The notes beneath the pieces are model-generated. The model had not been told where the DNA came from, did not search any database, and saw only the letters and a list, made by a program, of their open reading frames with translations. Shown piece after piece: positions 1-13,192 of a stretch of 64,000 nt of DNA (its first letter is position 1; the number at the start of each line of letters is the position of its first letter). The position numbers were made by a program, and so were the translations under genes. This DNA comes from Helicoverpa zea (lineage: Eukaryota; Arthropoda; Insecta; Lepidoptera; Noctuidae), in the NCBI RefSeq assembly GCF_022581195.2, contig NC_061463.1, forward strand, positions 1,488,001 to 1,552,000, read 5' to 3'.

Positions 1-378
1 GAGGAAGTGCTGAAAAATATATTTTTTGTGCTTTAAACACAAGCTTTTGTGCAGGTAAACTGAAAAAGTAAGTCATCTTATCTTTAATTTTTGTTCACTT
101 CCCCCTAGAGGTAGTTTATGTTAGGAGAGTGACAGGACCTCATTATAGTTCTTAGTAACGCCTTCGGCTGACAAGGGCACAACTGTGACCTCATATAGGT
201 ATACATACTCGTTAATAAGCTCCTTAATAAAACTATTCAACGAAAATAAAATAAAATGCCCACCATGTAACTATAACAATAACAACGTGCCGCCCATTGG
301 TTAATCGGCGATTTGTAAATTGAACATTGACTTGACTGATCGGTTATCGAATTAAAAGTGCAACTCACTATAAGAGAT
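1..378. other. Non-coding DNA, nothing recognised
   Basis: AT-rich sequence without a convincing reading frame. It ends in the left target duplication (369-378) of the SINE fragment that follows. Confidence 0.5.
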
Positions 379-544
379 TTTTATTGTTGATTGGGTTGCC
401 CGGGTAACTGGATTGAGGAGGTCTGATAGGCAGTCGCTTCTTGTAGGTAAAGCACTGGTCAGTTGAATCACTGACTCAGCTGAATCCGGTTACATTGGAA
501 GCCGACCCCAATATAGTTGGGAAAAAGACTCGGAGGATGATGAT
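379..544 (+). mobile_element. 5'-truncated tRNA-type SINE fragment
   Basis: This is the 3' part of the SINE family seen complete at 15226-15614. It carries the block ending CCGACCCCAA..GTTGGGAAAA..CTCGGAGGATGATGAT. It is flanked by the direct repeat TATAAGAGAT at 369-378 and 545-554, a target duplication consistent with LINE-mediated retroposition. The tRNA-like head is absent, so the copy is 5' truncated. An internal GTCAGTTGAATCACTGACTCAGCTGAATC segment looks like a short local duplication. Confidence 0.8.
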
Positions 545-554
545 TATAAGAGAT

Positions 555-2177
555 ATTCAATTAAATTTTTAATGAATTTTATTGACCGAAAAAGCATATC
601 AATCAATTAAATACGCATCTACACTGAACTGATGGCAAATGACGACTGCTGATTACATCGTTGACTACTGCCAATAACATATGACGAATCTCATCTTTTT
701 TTAGTCAGACTGTCCGTGACAGGTCCCGACTCCCGACGGTCTAACGAGCCTCGATCATACATTGGTATTTACATATGTAAGGTTCATCTACATATCAATA
801 GGTATTTGTAGTGTGAATGTGAAGTCAATAGATTTTTTTACATATTACAAAAAAGGTCGTTTATTACTTCATTGTGTACATAATTTGTTCATTATTTAAT
901 TTGTTCATTGTGTACATAAGTGGTGATATGTAATTTGGCTGAACTAGGTAGATCTGCTTCAGGCGTAACAGTGATTATTATAATATTGTTTTGCTAGAAA
1001 TAAAACATGAATAGTCATGTTATATCACCCGGGCGGGCGAAATATTAAAATTTTTCTGACTAAAACCACCTACAACTAATCAGTGTTTCTAGAACTGTTT
1101 TTCGTTGAAATCTTATCAAATGGAGTGCGGTAACTCTTTCGATTTTATCCTCGGTATAAAATATCTCCTTAGTCTCCTTTTCCTATCGAGACACAAAAGA
1201 TGTATTTTTTTTATTTCTAACACTGGAGGAACTTTTATCTGACCGTCTTAAGACTCCGATAAAACCACAACACAGCTTAGCTTCGAGCCCTCAACCAATC
1301 GTAAAAAAGCTACTTTTAATCGATTTTAAAACAAAAGTTTAAATGCCCATACAACAAACTAAATCCAAAACAGACAGAAGGTCAGACGTATTTTTTATTC
1401 TTACCCTTCGAAGGGATGTGATTGGCAGAGGGTAATGTTGTCAGAATTTTTTATTGTTGACCCTACCCTTTCCGAATCAGTTTGTACTTTAGTAATAATG
1501 AGGGTACTGTTATTTGTGGGTTTTGCCTATTTTGCTATTGTTTTGTTTTTGTTTGTAGGGTTAGATTAGTTTTTGATGCAATAGTTGGGTAAATTAGATT
1601 TGATGGGTCGTTGTTTAAGTTGTGTTTTGTTCACAACGTTACTTGGTAGTCGAGTAATAGAGCTGAAGAGTTTCTATTATTTGCTTGAGCGTGCTAATCT
1701 TAGAAACTAAAGGTGGATTCGAAAAAAATATTTGAATTATAAATAGCTCATTTTTCGAGGAAGGCCGGTTACATGTTATTATTATTCTGATATCCGTGGG
1801 ACGCAGGAGACACGGCTGGCAAATGTTATTTTATTGTTTATACATACTTACTACTACGTACTAAAATGCTACAATGCAGTTCTTTGTAATATTTATCATT
1901 ATCACAAATTAGCAATGGTGTGAAGGTTTCATCATGTAGCTCATAGAGCACACTATTTCCCTAACCGTGTTAGCTGGCTCTAGTTAAGTTAACGAGATCG
2001 GTAATTTGGAACGTGTTCCGATAATGGAGCCATTGCATCTATTAAAGATTACTGGGTAAAGTGGGTAAGTATCCTAAAGAGACTTCTACTACTAATATGA
2101 CCTCCTCAAAGGTATAACTGGAATTGTCTAGCTAGAAACTAATTTGAACTCAAAAGCCACTTAATTCTTTTGCAAGC
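555..2177. other. Non-coding DNA, nothing recognised
   Basis: AT-rich, with no frame or repeat family I can name. Confidence 0.45.
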
Positions 2178-2256
2178 ATCATCATCTCTCGAGCCTTTTC
2201 CCAACTATGTTGGGGTCGGCCTCCAATCTCACCAGGCGCAGCTTAGTACTAGTGTT
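2178..2256 (-). mobile_element. SINE 3'-end fragment
   Basis: The CATCATCATC..CGAGCCTTTTCCCAACTATG block and the following GTTGGGGTCGGC match the reverse complement of the 3' terminus of the SINE family complete at 15226-15614. Only about 80 bp remain, and homology fades after the GCAGC..AGTACTAGTG segment. Confidence 0.75.
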
Positions 2257-5200
2257 TACTTAATTATTTTGCCAGCAGTAAAAATAAACAAATCTGTAAG
2301 TAAATTATCAGCAAATCCCTTGTTGCTGACAAGAGCATCAACTTAGAAACTTGGACGTGTGTGAAAGACATATATAAAAAACTTTTTTATCGACAACAAT
2401 ACTTTTCAAACCATATGGGGATAAACCACAATGTCCTTTTTTAGTGACACCAAGTGGGAAAGTAAATAAATATGACTAAAGTTGAATTTCAGCCAATATT
2501 TGCGGAAAATCCTTTAAAGATATTTTTATTTGCCTTGTCGGGATCGAGTCGGAATGTTGACAACCTTCTCTGTGAAGCTGTCGATACCAATATAGTAACA
2601 TCTTCTCTTTGATCGATTTATAAAGTAAAGGTCATTTTTTGCAGTCTTGCCTATGATTTTTATCAAGGATTGACCTTTAAGGAAGGACACAAAAACGAGA
2701 CTTGACTAATAATAAAAATTTATACGTGTACCTAGGCGACTTCTTAAGAAAAGATCTTGAAATTCGATTATCTTGAAACGGGTTAACTTTTGCCCAGTGT
2801 ATCCCATGGTCAAATTGGTCCGTATTAACCTATACCTCATGAACCTCATGAAAGGATGAGCACTACTTACGAGTAACCCTGTATATTATAAAGCTGAAGA
2901 GTATTCTTTGAACGTGCTAATCTCAAAAACTACACCGACATGAAAAAATCTTTTAGGTAATGTAAGATAGCTTATTTATCGAGGGATCCTTAAGTTAAAA
3001 AGTTATATCTAAGTACGCGGAGTAATTTCCACAAAATGCGGATGAAACAATTACTTTGTAGTAAAAAGGTATTACAGAGGCCATAATGTATTTTCACACT
3101 GGCCTTCCAAAAAAAGTTCCTCGAAAAGACTACGACATTTTCTTTTATGTCAAATAAATATAGCAGGGACTACATTCTGTGTTGTGAACGAAACCATACC
3201 GCGATTCAGGAAAAGGTGGAACTTGAGTAACGCCATCTATCGAGCGCGAGGGCAAACTTTGTATTTCAATATGTGAGCTGACTTGTACAAATATCTAGCT
3301 AATTCAAGTACGCTACATAGTGATTAAATTAGTTTGATTATAGTGTGTAGTTTGGTTATATTATATTATAATCGTATTAATTCTAGTGGATTAATAGTAA
3401 TGAACAATGATGAATTTGTCGTAGGTGCACGAACGATAATTCTGATCGTACCCAGCTTTTTCAATGTTCTATATGTTACCCGGGCGTTTTATTTTATACC
3501 TCTTTAACAATATAATATCTACTTTATTCTGACGCCTATTCTTATTTCAGCTTCAGTAGGTACACATTTTGAGTGGTCAGATGAGACTCATCTCAATCAA
3601 AACAGAATTCATTTACCACAATTGCATCCAGTTAAAACCGCAATCCTAAATCATCTATATTAAAACAAGACCTAAACAAACTGCAAACAAAAACACAGCT
3701 ATCATCCTAATAAAAGAAATCTATCAAACTTTACAGACTTCATCTTAAAGATAAACAGAAATCGTCTCAAATTGGCCGCTAAGTCAATATTGAATTAGTT
3801 GGTCAATTGACCCCTTTTAAAAGGTCCCTATGTTCGAACAAGGACGGAACATCTGTGCTACTTGCTTGTTCTGTCGAGTTATCTCGGACTGTAGCAAGAT
3901 TTTTGTCGAAGAGAAATCTTGGGATTATAGGTATGGTTTGATTTTTGTGTAAGGATTTTCTTTGATTTGACTTTTCTTTGGGGATGTTTATAGTGATTGT
4001 TGTTCATAATCAGTATAATTAAGCTTTTTGATTGGTTGGTAGACCAAGTTAAATCGAGAGATATTTATTGCCTGGTATTGGCAAGAACATCGATACATCT
4101 TTGTTTTTAGTTGAGATAGAGAAGATTCCCATCAGTTGTATTGTGGTGTGAAGTACAATAATGCTAGGAACGAATGATTTTTACTCTTTAGTAGAACAAA
4201 ATGTTTACCTAGATTAATATGAATAAGCACAGACATTTAAAGTCTTTGGAAGCCTACTAATTTCATGGCTTCTTTAGCACCTTAAAATACGGGACAATGC
4301 AGTATTCTTCAAACAATTGTAAGCTAAAAAACCGCTTACAGATACCGTTTCAAATAGCTCCATGTGGAGATTGCTGGCTATTAGATGAGGCAGCACTGTT
4401 CAGTTCTAATACTTTGGAATTGAAATACGATTCTAGAACGTTCTCGTTCTTTCTGGGCCAATGAAGCGTTTTCTATTCAATGAGACAGTGCATTGTTCTG
4501 TCTATTGGAAGCTGGGGGTGCATCGATACGATTTAAATAATTTCTTAGCTTTGGAAGGTGGTTTGGACGAAAATTGATATCAAGTGGGTTGAGGTTGCGA
4601 GTGAAGATTTCATTATCTACAGCTTTATCTTCTTCCTAAGTATGTTTGGGTCGGTTTCCAGTCTCACTAGTGCTTTATATAGAGCTACTAATCTCGGGAA
4701 CTTCTGGACCAATTTGAATGGTTTTATCAGGGTTAGATAGCCTAATTATCGACGAAGGCTGTAAAGGTAAGTACCTGGCTGTAAGGACAGGTTTTCTTTT
4801 ATCCATGTGAACAGAGTAAGTACCTAGTTCCCAATAAAGTGAAACCGTTGTGCGGAAGCTACTATAATGGTACAACTGTATCACATACCCAAGTACTGTA
4901 ATATCGATTAAGTTTTATGGTCACTATCAGAGCTATGGGTAGTAAACGTCAATCCGAGGCATGATGCAATTTTTATGAGCAGATAAACAGTGAGTCATCG
5001 TAATATAATAGATTCATAGAGTAGCTACTGACCTGTGGTCTATACGAGAACACAACTGCACGTGGCTTCATACGTGTAAGAATACACGCGCATTGCAAAC
5101 TTTTAGTCGGCTGATAAATTGTTTGGTCATTTAAGTCTGTATGGTGATGAATGGAAGTGTGCGAATTACAACGATCAGCTATTTGGCAGATGTAGGACGG

Positions 5201-5282
5201 AATAAAAACTTTGGAGTTTGCGCTTTTCTTAAAAAAATGCTTTACCAACTGTCAGCGCTTAAAGATTATGTGCACATAGCCA
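2257..5282. other. Non-coding DNA with faint repeat traces
   Basis: No host exon is recognisable. A short stretch near 4631-4675 (TATGTTTGGGTCGGTTTCCAG) is a further decayed piece of the same SINE 3' end. Around 5105-5235 there is a trace (CTTTTAGTCGGCTGATAAAT) of the GTCGGCCGAC foldback family found at 41997-42460. The open frames here are short and show no recognised domain. Confidence 0.45.
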
Positions 5283-5452
5283 GCAGACTTCCTCGTGATT
5301 CGGAAGGCACGGCAAATTGATATATCCCGGCTGTCATTTTGAAAATCTTTGGCACTGGCTACGGGTCGTCAGTTGCAAGTGAATCTGACAAAAAGTCTGG
5401 CCAAGGGGCCGATCCCAACATTGTTGGAAAAGGCCACACATTATGATGAGAT
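5283..5452 (+). mobile_element. SINE body fragment, internally deleted
   Basis: Contains in order the SINE blocks CGGAAGGCACG, CCCGGCTGTCATT, CTACGGGTCGTCAG, AAAGTCTGGCCAAGGGG and CCCAACATTGTTGG..AAAAGG. Compared with the complete copy at 15226-15614, the central segment (TGGGTTGAGGAGG to AAGCC) is missing, so CCAAGGGG joins almost directly to CCGATCCCAAC. Confidence 0.75.
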
Positions 5453-7093
5453 GATAGTGGGCTAGAGTCTAGAGTGGTTTTAAGTACTTAAATTAAATAG
5501 TGCAAGGTTGAGTATGAATCAAACTGACGACTACTCGAGCACCACGCCCCGCTATCATAGCCATTGGGCTGTCGTCACTTTTAAACTTAACAGGCATTAC
5601 AGAATTACTTATTAGCACATTACGGAATGCTAAAAAAGAGGTTTATCTATGCGATAACTCATAATTTGCCTAGCCTTATCAGTTAACTTGAAAATAGATT
5701 CTAACCATCCTTATTTGCCTTAAAATTCATACTTAAACTAAAATAAAATTGTAGATCACTCTAGTACTACTTAAATAAAAACAAGTATACAACATGTTTG
5801 TAAACTGTATGTTGCGAGTATAGTTTTAAATCTAATATAAACGAAACTGGGAAAGTTAGGACTAAGCTTCGAGGTCTGTTATACAAACAGCTACTGAGTT
5901 TGTCGTCCCACGCAACAGTTTAGTAAAAAGATTACAATTAACTAGTTGTTTTGTGTGGTTTTACTCACACGTTGAGTGTACTAGTTTAATGAGGTTTTAT
6001 CTTTTTCTATGTTTTAATTTATCATGCTTCCTCTCCTACAAGACAGCTTCCTAGACTGAGTCAAACCTGCAAAACCGAGTATTATTTAGGTACATAAATT
6101 CTTACTAAGTTTCGCAAGAGGTCACCCGCGTCCTTTTTACACTAACATATTTTTTTCAAATACCGATGGTTACAGACATTAGCGCGTTTATGCATACAAA
6201 CTCTTCAACTTTATAATGTTGTAGTAGGAGCTTGCTTTCCTACATATTATAGGAACCCGTGAAAATCCGTTTTTATTAATTTAAACTGCGGTAATTTAAT
6301 TTACTTTGAAGTAGATAGAGGTAATTTGTAAGAGAGATAAGCATATTTAAAGTTAATTGGTCCAGACTTAAATCTAGCCCTAATTAAAATATAAGCCTAT
6401 GTATATATTAACATTAAACCATTAAAAACGAAACCCTTTGAAGTATAAAACACATAGGTACGCCCATTGCGTAGGACTATCAAAGCCACTCGTTCTGAAG
6501 GGCTGGTTTTTGCAAAATTATGTTCTAAAACATAAAAAAAAAAACTCACGTATGTTTTAGTAGTATCATACCGAGAATGGAAAATATTTGTTAATTAATA
6601 ACTTCTGACAGCAGTTTTAACTACATCCCGTGCTAATTTGTTATGTAGCTTATACACTAGAATAGCATATGTAGGCTCATTTTTACCCAGCCGCGGGAAG
6701 TAGCTCCCTCGGGAATCGCTAGCGGAAGCCAATACAAACATTGTAATCGATTCTATTAACATACGTTATTATAAATAGCCGCATAATATATTAACACATG
6801 CAAATTACTACTTTACATAACAAACTTGGCAGTGACCATTAAATTATTCTATAATGGACGACACTTAATATAAATAAATCAACTGTTTATAATGTGTGTT
6901 ATTAATATTGGAGATTAAAATTGCTCGTAAATCTTAACTGTTTAATTTGTTTGTAAATAATAAATAACTGATTGATAGCTGCTGGAATAATCTGCAGGAA
7001 ACACATTCATTCATCCAACAAGGAAAAATATTTATAATCCTATTTGAAAAATTCACTGTCGGGACGCAATATACACTCTTCTCGAGTAATACA
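5453..7093. other. Non-coding DNA, nothing recognised
   Basis: AT-rich with several homopolymer tracts. No gene or element is recognised. Confidence 0.45.
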
Positions 7094-7163
7094 GGCTATA
7101 TTCTATCCCGGTATGGGCAGTGGTTCCCACGTGATGCGGGTGAAACCACGGGAAAACGGCTAG
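7094..7163 (+). mobile_element. Helitron 3'-end relic
   Basis: The blocks GGCTATATTCTATCCCGG, GGCAGT.GTTCCCACG and GCGGGTGAAACCACGGGAAA, followed by ACGGCTAG, match the 3' end of the short Helitron family seen complete in reverse at 37978-38177. The CTAG terminus is at 7160-7163. The 5' end of the element is gone. Confidence 0.65.
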
Positions 7164-9636
7164 AGCTAGCTTATAATCACCTTGATTATACTACCTATCA
7201 TAATTTTAAAAGTTTGAAAATACGGGTCCGTAGATAGATACCCATATCAAGCTGGGTAGCTGAGTATGGGGGGAGTATTATTCTCTATGTGTCTGTGGAA
7301 ACATAGCTCTTAAACGAACTAACCGAATAGGATACCTAACTTTTTTTTTGTGTATATTGAAGCTGTTTTAAATACTGCAAATAGTGTTTATTTGTTTAAA
7401 CTACCTACTAAATAGTTCGATAAAAAATTACAGTCTATTGTCGACTTTTGATCAAAGTGCACGATCTAATTTCCGCGGGACGCAGACAAAACCAGAGCTA
7501 GAAGACTCGTAAGCGCAAACATTATCACTTCTGTTACTACGCAAGTTCTAACAGTCGTACGCGCTAATCACCGCAATTGGGCCATTAAACCGGCTCATTA
7601 GGCTGCACTAATTAACTCGTTACGGTGTGATGTCCGTATCATTACGCTGACATTGTCACATTATCGTCGATTGATGTATCTTATCAAATTATTATTAGCC
7701 GTTAATGTAATTTTATCGGGAACTAGATTTTGCTTGTGAGCTTGTTCGCGTCTCGAGGGAATTAAGTCCCTATTTCTTACTGTAACCTATTTCCTTGACT
7801 TTGGTTCAGTAGTAGGTAAGTATTCTTCTTCTTATCTTGTAGAATGCAGATTTAAAATTCATCAGACTTTTCAAATCTATCAGTCACCATTTGACATAAA
7901 AGGAATTAATTTCATTTTTATGTCAAAAGTACCTACGCCTCTGTTATATAATTATATTTTCCAATCGAAAACGCCTGCTGTAGGGAGTAGGTACTCTTAT
8001 GAGAAAATAGACGTGAAGCAACTTACTGCGAAGTTCAGGTAAATTGTAGTCATAAGACAAAATAGATATAAAGCAAATTCCACCATATTTTTACCAGTCA
8101 CTCACTGGCTCCAAAAATTAGGAACAGCCACATCAGACGTCCTAGTCTATCACGTCGCGACATCTACATCGACGAACCTATCACTCAATCGATTACCATC
8201 GATAAAACTGTCCACCGAGTTCTCGATAAAGGCGGTTCCCCAACGCTTGCCGACATCGATTTGGTATTACATTCCACACTATCAGCCGATGTCTGCCATT
8301 AGACAAAATCGGTCTCAAGAGAATCGCTCGTAGTCAGATTTCAAACGGTCGGTAATCGAATTCGTGGTTTTGAAAATGGATTTTTCTTTTAAATATTTTT
8401 TAGATCGAGCAAATGGTGATGTTCAAGTGTCATTTAATTTTGGTCTATGAAATCTTTTAGAGACTTTTGATGAAATACGTCAGTCAGTACTTGGATTATT
8501 TATTCTAAATGCAAACGATTCTTGGTATCGATAAGCCGCTGTAGTGATACTATAAATTGTAATCGTTGAACAATTTAATTATAATAATGCATATAACATT
8601 ATCCTCATATTAAACTGAACACATTACAAATTCTCTCACGATTTACTTACATCATTCACAACAATACCTATCCGTGTATTTATTACATTTGAATGTAAAA
8701 CCCAGTTGGTACAATAGGGCAAAAAATAAACCTTGACAAATTGTCTATGATATGACATGACATGATAAATAATTTTGTGGGTACAATATTTTTTTTTTTC
8801 TGTGAAAATATATTTTCTCATTACTGAAATATTTAGGCGAATTTTGCTATTCATTTTCACAAATATGAAAACAATCGCGGGATTCGGAGAATATACTATG
8901 ATTTGAATAAACATATTTGTATTAATTACAAGTAAATCACGCGAGCATGCACATAATTAGCTATCATATAAATATAATACAAACTAACATACATCATTTA
9001 TTTAAATAGTATTTACTGAGGAATTAAACGTCAGAGGTCGTCAGGCGAATTTGAGAAAACTCTGGCATGCTTGTTAGGTGATTAAAACCTGCAGCTCACT
9101 CGATAAGAAGACGATTAGTTGACAAATGATAATCTATAGCTGCCGTGCAGACCATGTCCCACCTAATCGCATGTCCACTGTGCCCTGAAACTTGCTCGCG
9201 GGAGGACTTCATGAGCGCATCCGGCCGTGCTCTCGCTGTGGCGGCAAATTGGGCTGACATAGTGTAGTCGTAGTAGTATTATTTGACATGTCATCCAAAC
9301 GAAAGAAGAAGAAGAATCTATATCGATATATTGATGTACTAGGGATACTCTGCCAAACATGTTTTATCCGGGTACGGTAAGAAGTTTGGCTTGTGAAAGT
9401 GAAATGGCCTAGAATAGCATTATAGTATTATTATAAATACAAAAATCAGTGACTATATATCACCGAAATAATGTATGCCTACCTTAAACAGGTTTATAAT
9501 ACCTAATCCACGCATTCACAAGGGATCTTTTGATAATACATTCAAAATCATTTCCAGTCGTTTACATTAACAAACGTTGATTCCCAACCCTTGTCACGTA
9601 ATCCTTAAAACAGAATTGTGTTAATTTTATGAAATA
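7164..9636. other. Non-coding DNA, nothing firm
   Basis: No gene is recognised. A CCGCGGGACGCAGACAAAACC..AGAGCTAG stretch near 7472-7502 is probably another small Helitron 3'-end relic. Confidence 0.4.
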
Positions 9637-9840
9637 CTAGCCGTTTCCTCGCGGTTTCACCCGCATCCCGTGAGAGCTACTGCCCGCACCGGGATAAAAT
9701 ATAGCCTATGTTACTCGCAGATAATATAGCTTTCTAATGGTGAAAGAATATTTAAAATCGGTCCAGTAGTTTTTGAATTTATGCATTACAAACAAACAAA
9801 CAAAGTTTTCCTCTTTATAATATTAGTATAGAAGTATAGA
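9637..9840 (-). mobile_element. Short non-autonomous Helitron, complete
   Basis: Read on the minus strand, the element starts TCTATACTTCTATACTAATATT and ends in GAGGAAACGGCTAG. It has no target duplication and sits between a 5' A and a 3' T, as Helitrons require. It is about 204 bp, has no coding capacity, and belongs to the family of 37978-38177 and 24010-24178. The 5' end carries a small duplication of the TCTATACT start. Confidence 0.8.
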
Positions 9841-10749
9841 TATACAGTCCCGTATTTTGTCACAGTCTAATAAAATTGTCGTGTGCGTTGTAGTGAATTA
9901 CAGTTGAACAATTTGCGCTCATTAAGATAATCTGAACAATGCTAGACAATTTGTAGACTGTGACTTATGACCGCTTTTGTGGTGTGGTGAGCAAATTCTT
10001 GAAATATTTTTTGGTTTTCAAATGTGCAAAATCTTATCAAGAATTAACCTTAAGGTCTTATTTCCAACACTGTGATACGTTCTAACATCCTTGTACCCAT
10101 ATGAATTAAATAAAAAAAAGCTTTTTTCAAACATATCTTTTTTTAGTCGCTTCACCTAGACTACATTTACTATGAGGTCCATGTTTGAACGCATTAATTA
10201 CAATACAATCCATGGCCATCTCGAAAACTAAGGCAATTCTTAACAAACTATGCTTAGGCCTTTTTGTCACAAGACAATAGATATCCTCAGTGGAGGTTCG
10301 TCCGGGCTCCTATAGCGGGATTCCACGAAAATTGTCCTCGAACAAAAACGCACGTGTCAATGTGAGTCCACTGCTGACACGTATTCGTACACAAAGGTTG
10401 CAATTTCACGGACATTTTAGAAAAGTTCCCACGCAATTTGTTACAGTTTTGCTAGACCGAGTAGACCAGAAGAAACATTTGTGTTCGTCACAATGCCACA
10501 TACTGGTAGAATCAAACCTTTACTGGCTAAAACCACACCAATATATGTCACTTCTCGGCGAAGGAATCCCAGTACTTCGCAGACATACAGTTTATTTATT
10601 TATCCTTTCTGCACAATGTACAACGGCGGACTTAACGTCTGAGGCGTTTTTTGCCAATCTACCTTAACGTGGTGGTTGAAAACGAAATGGTAGGTGCTGC
10701 AGTGTTCGAGATTTAGTGCAAGATAAAAAATAAATCCTACTTCCCACTA
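9841..10749. other. Non-coding DNA with an unexplained 125-codon open frame
   Basis: A plus-strand open frame of 125 codons (10290-10667) shows no domain, transmembrane segment or compositional feature that I recognise. It is probably chance, since it is the only such frame in a long AT-rich stretch. No other feature is seen. Confidence 0.35.
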
Positions 10750-10872
10750 TCCTACTAATATTATAGATCCTACTAGTATTATAAATCCTACTAATATTAT
10801 AAATGTGAAAGTTTGTGCGAATGTATGGATGTATGTTTGTTATTCTTTCACGCAGCGGAGCGGAGCTACTAG
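10750..10872 (+). mobile_element. Helitron-like fragment with triplicated 5' end
   Basis: The motif TCCTACTAATATTATA occurs three times at 18-bp spacing, starting at 10750, 10768 and 10786, the middle copy with G for one A. It continues into ATGTGAAAGTTTGTGCGAATGTATGGATGTATG and TCTTTCACGCA, the 5' body of the family at 44122-44326. A CTAG is at 10869-10872, but the following base is C, so the 3' end is not a clean Helitron terminus. Confidence 0.65.
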
Positions 10873-11155
10873 CTTCATATATGTATGTTAAATTATATAT
10901 ATTTGTTAAATATATATATTTTTTACAGTTCTGCCCAACTTTTAGAAGGAAAACAGGTGTGATGTACCAAGTTTTTATTGTCTTTAAATGGCGGAACAGA
11001 ACAATTAAACCAATGAAATTGTCTCATTGTTACTGCTTGTAGATTTCGCGATATGACATGACTTGGTCATTATTATGGCCGTGACCGAGAACTTGTTCTT
11101 TATGGCATGCTAGGTTGTTCCCGTGGTGTTGGTTGAATTTGTAAATTATATGATA

Positions 11156-11280
11156 CTAGCCTCTGCACGCAGTTTCACCCGCGTCCCGGATGGTGACAAA
11201 AACTATCCTATGTCGGATATCCTTCTCCCTGGTCTCCCAGTTCAGCCATTCTTGAGTTATAAAATGTGTAACTAACACGA
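11156..11280 (-). mobile_element. Helitron relic (3' half)
   Basis: Reverse-strand Helitron 3' end: CTAG at 11156-11159 followed on the plus strand by CACGCAGTTTCACCCGCGTCCCGG. The body then diverges through AACTATCCTATGTC and CCAGTTCAGCCATTCTTGAGTTAT, a typical decayed internal segment. The 5' terminus is not found. Confidence 0.6.
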
Positions 11281-12410
11281 CTTTCTTTGCTATAAATAGT
11301 TTTCTGTGTAGTTATTATGTTCCAAAAGAATTGAAAAACTACTAGTAAAAATCTAGCATACCTTTATTTTATCTACGAGTAACTATGACAAGTTTCATTA
11401 AAATTGGGACAGCAGTTTTAATGTCAACATGACGCACAAACTCACATTCGCACAAACTACGTAATAAGGATACAAGACAAACAGTGTTATGTTAATCTTA
11501 AACGCGGATGTATCCAAATTAGTTCTTGACGTACGAAAATAAAGGAAAATTACGGACATAAACATAATATTAGCGTCGGCCGTGACAAAGAACTTGGGTA
11601 TACTGGAACAGATTTTAACCTTTTTAGTCAAGGCTTTGAAGATTATGAAGGTACGAAGACCCAGGAAAAAATAGACATACTAAAGCAATTATGAAAATCA
11701 CGTTAGAAGTATAAAATAGGTAGTTTAATTTTGTTGTAATTTTTAATCTTAATAGATTGGACTCGAATTTACAGCAACTCTCACTGAATTATCCGGATTC
11801 AAATAGGAACTAGATACTTCCCACATCCGGATGAAAAGTTGCAAAAACCTCTCTAAGGTTCGTCCAATCTTTACAAGGCCAGAGGCCTGTCTGGCCTACG
11901 GGACTGTTTGTGCGAGTTATCGAAGCTTTGATATACATATGACTCAAGAAGGAACATGGCGAGTTCTAGTCAGTAAAAGTCTGACGCTGCACCCAGAGTA
12001 GGAAAGATCATTCTGATGATTTCACATATAGAAAAAAGGTCCGCATCCTTATCACAATGCCTAAAGATGTAGGTAAAACGGCAAAACTCACTTCGTCTTA
12101 ATTATAAACTCTATTCTCTACAAATACCTTTTAGCCTTGCACTTTGTTTCATAATATTACAAGACAAAATGTTATGATCTCAAACCAAAGTACCGATTCG
12201 AATGAAGATTGAGTACCTACCCATGTCTTGCTCATTTAAGCATGACTGCGTATCTTTCTAAGAATAAGTCTGATTCCATTCCTCATCAGGTCTTGGGCCT
12301 GATTAAAAGGTATGACAAAAGTGTCTTTGGGGATTCCCATCATGAATTTTTGGTAGTAACCACGACCCTTGATTTGGAAAAGCCGTAAAGCATATTTTAT
12401 GTGCTAAGGA
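11281..12410. other. Non-coding DNA, nothing recognised
   Basis: No supported gene or repeat family. Confidence 0.4.
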
Positions 12411-12525
12411 CTATTGTGTTACTCGGTAACTGGGTTGAGAAAGTCAGACTGTCCTTGTAGAGTGTTAATACTCAGCTGCATCCTATTAAAATCAAACGTG
12501 GTTGGAAAAGTACTTATCAATGGGC
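12411..12525 (+). mobile_element. Highly decayed SINE fragment
   Basis: GTTACTCGGTAACTGGGTTGAGAAAGTCAGACTGTCCTTGTAGAG, then ACTCAGCTGCATCCTATTAAAATC and GTGGTTGGAAAAG follow the order of the SINE 3' half, with many changes. This is an old copy. Confidence 0.5.
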
Positions 12526-12841
12526 ATGTAGTAGGTATATGTAATTATGCTTGTCGAGCGATTAAATGCATACCAAACATCCATACTTATCGAGCGTCCG
12601 AATTATAAAAAATCCCCGTTTACGTCATTTAAGGAATATTTTATACGAAGCTTGCATTTTAAGTGAGTGTCGACAGATAATAAGTTTCTTTATATTTTGA
12701 GTAATGTTTTGTGTGAATTCATCCGCATTCCGGGAACTTCCCTAGACTTTATCACAATATCTAACAAAATATAGGCTTTGAAATCGAGAATTAACGCGAC
12801 TTCCTCTTGATAAAAACTTTTTTATGTCGTAAGCATCTTAA

Positions 12842-13096
12842 ATGAAAACCTACGCACTGCAGAAGCGACGTCTTATACAGATCCAAAGTAACTTTAAAAT
12901 CAAACATCATTCATACAGACTAAACGCTGTTAATAATCCCAATCAGCCTTACGACCTGTTCACACCAGATCTTTTAAACGCTCCATCGACGCACGTTTGC
13001 ATCACTGGCCTATTAACACAAACCGCTCTAAAGGACGAAGGCGCCCCGTCGACGTTTCAAAAGTCTAGTATGCACAATCTCTTAAAAAACAATTGA
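12842..13096 (+). other. 84-codon open frame, unrecognised
   Basis: An open frame of 84 codons begins with ATG and ends just before the hAT-like nest. Composition is polar (many N, Q, H, K and T), with no signal peptide, membrane segment or cysteine pattern. I recognise no family and see no splice or promoter signals. It may be chance or part of an older repeat. Confidence 0.2.
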
Positions 13097-13184
13097 AGGA
13101 ATGAGTCATTATAATAGTACGTGCGTTGCATTTGATACATCGTTAAACTGTATCATTACATCATTACTTCCTTACTATATTGTA

Positions 13185-13192
13185 AATACAGT
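13185..13192 (+). repeat. Left 8-bp target duplication of outer hAT-like element
   Basis: AATACAGT here is repeated exactly at 15161-15168, directly outside the inverted termini of the element between them. Confidence 0.9.

Noticed and set aside
9163..9360. 65-codon minus-strand frame with GC-rich start
   Set aside because: No domain, no splice or promoter support, and no codon bias that stands out.
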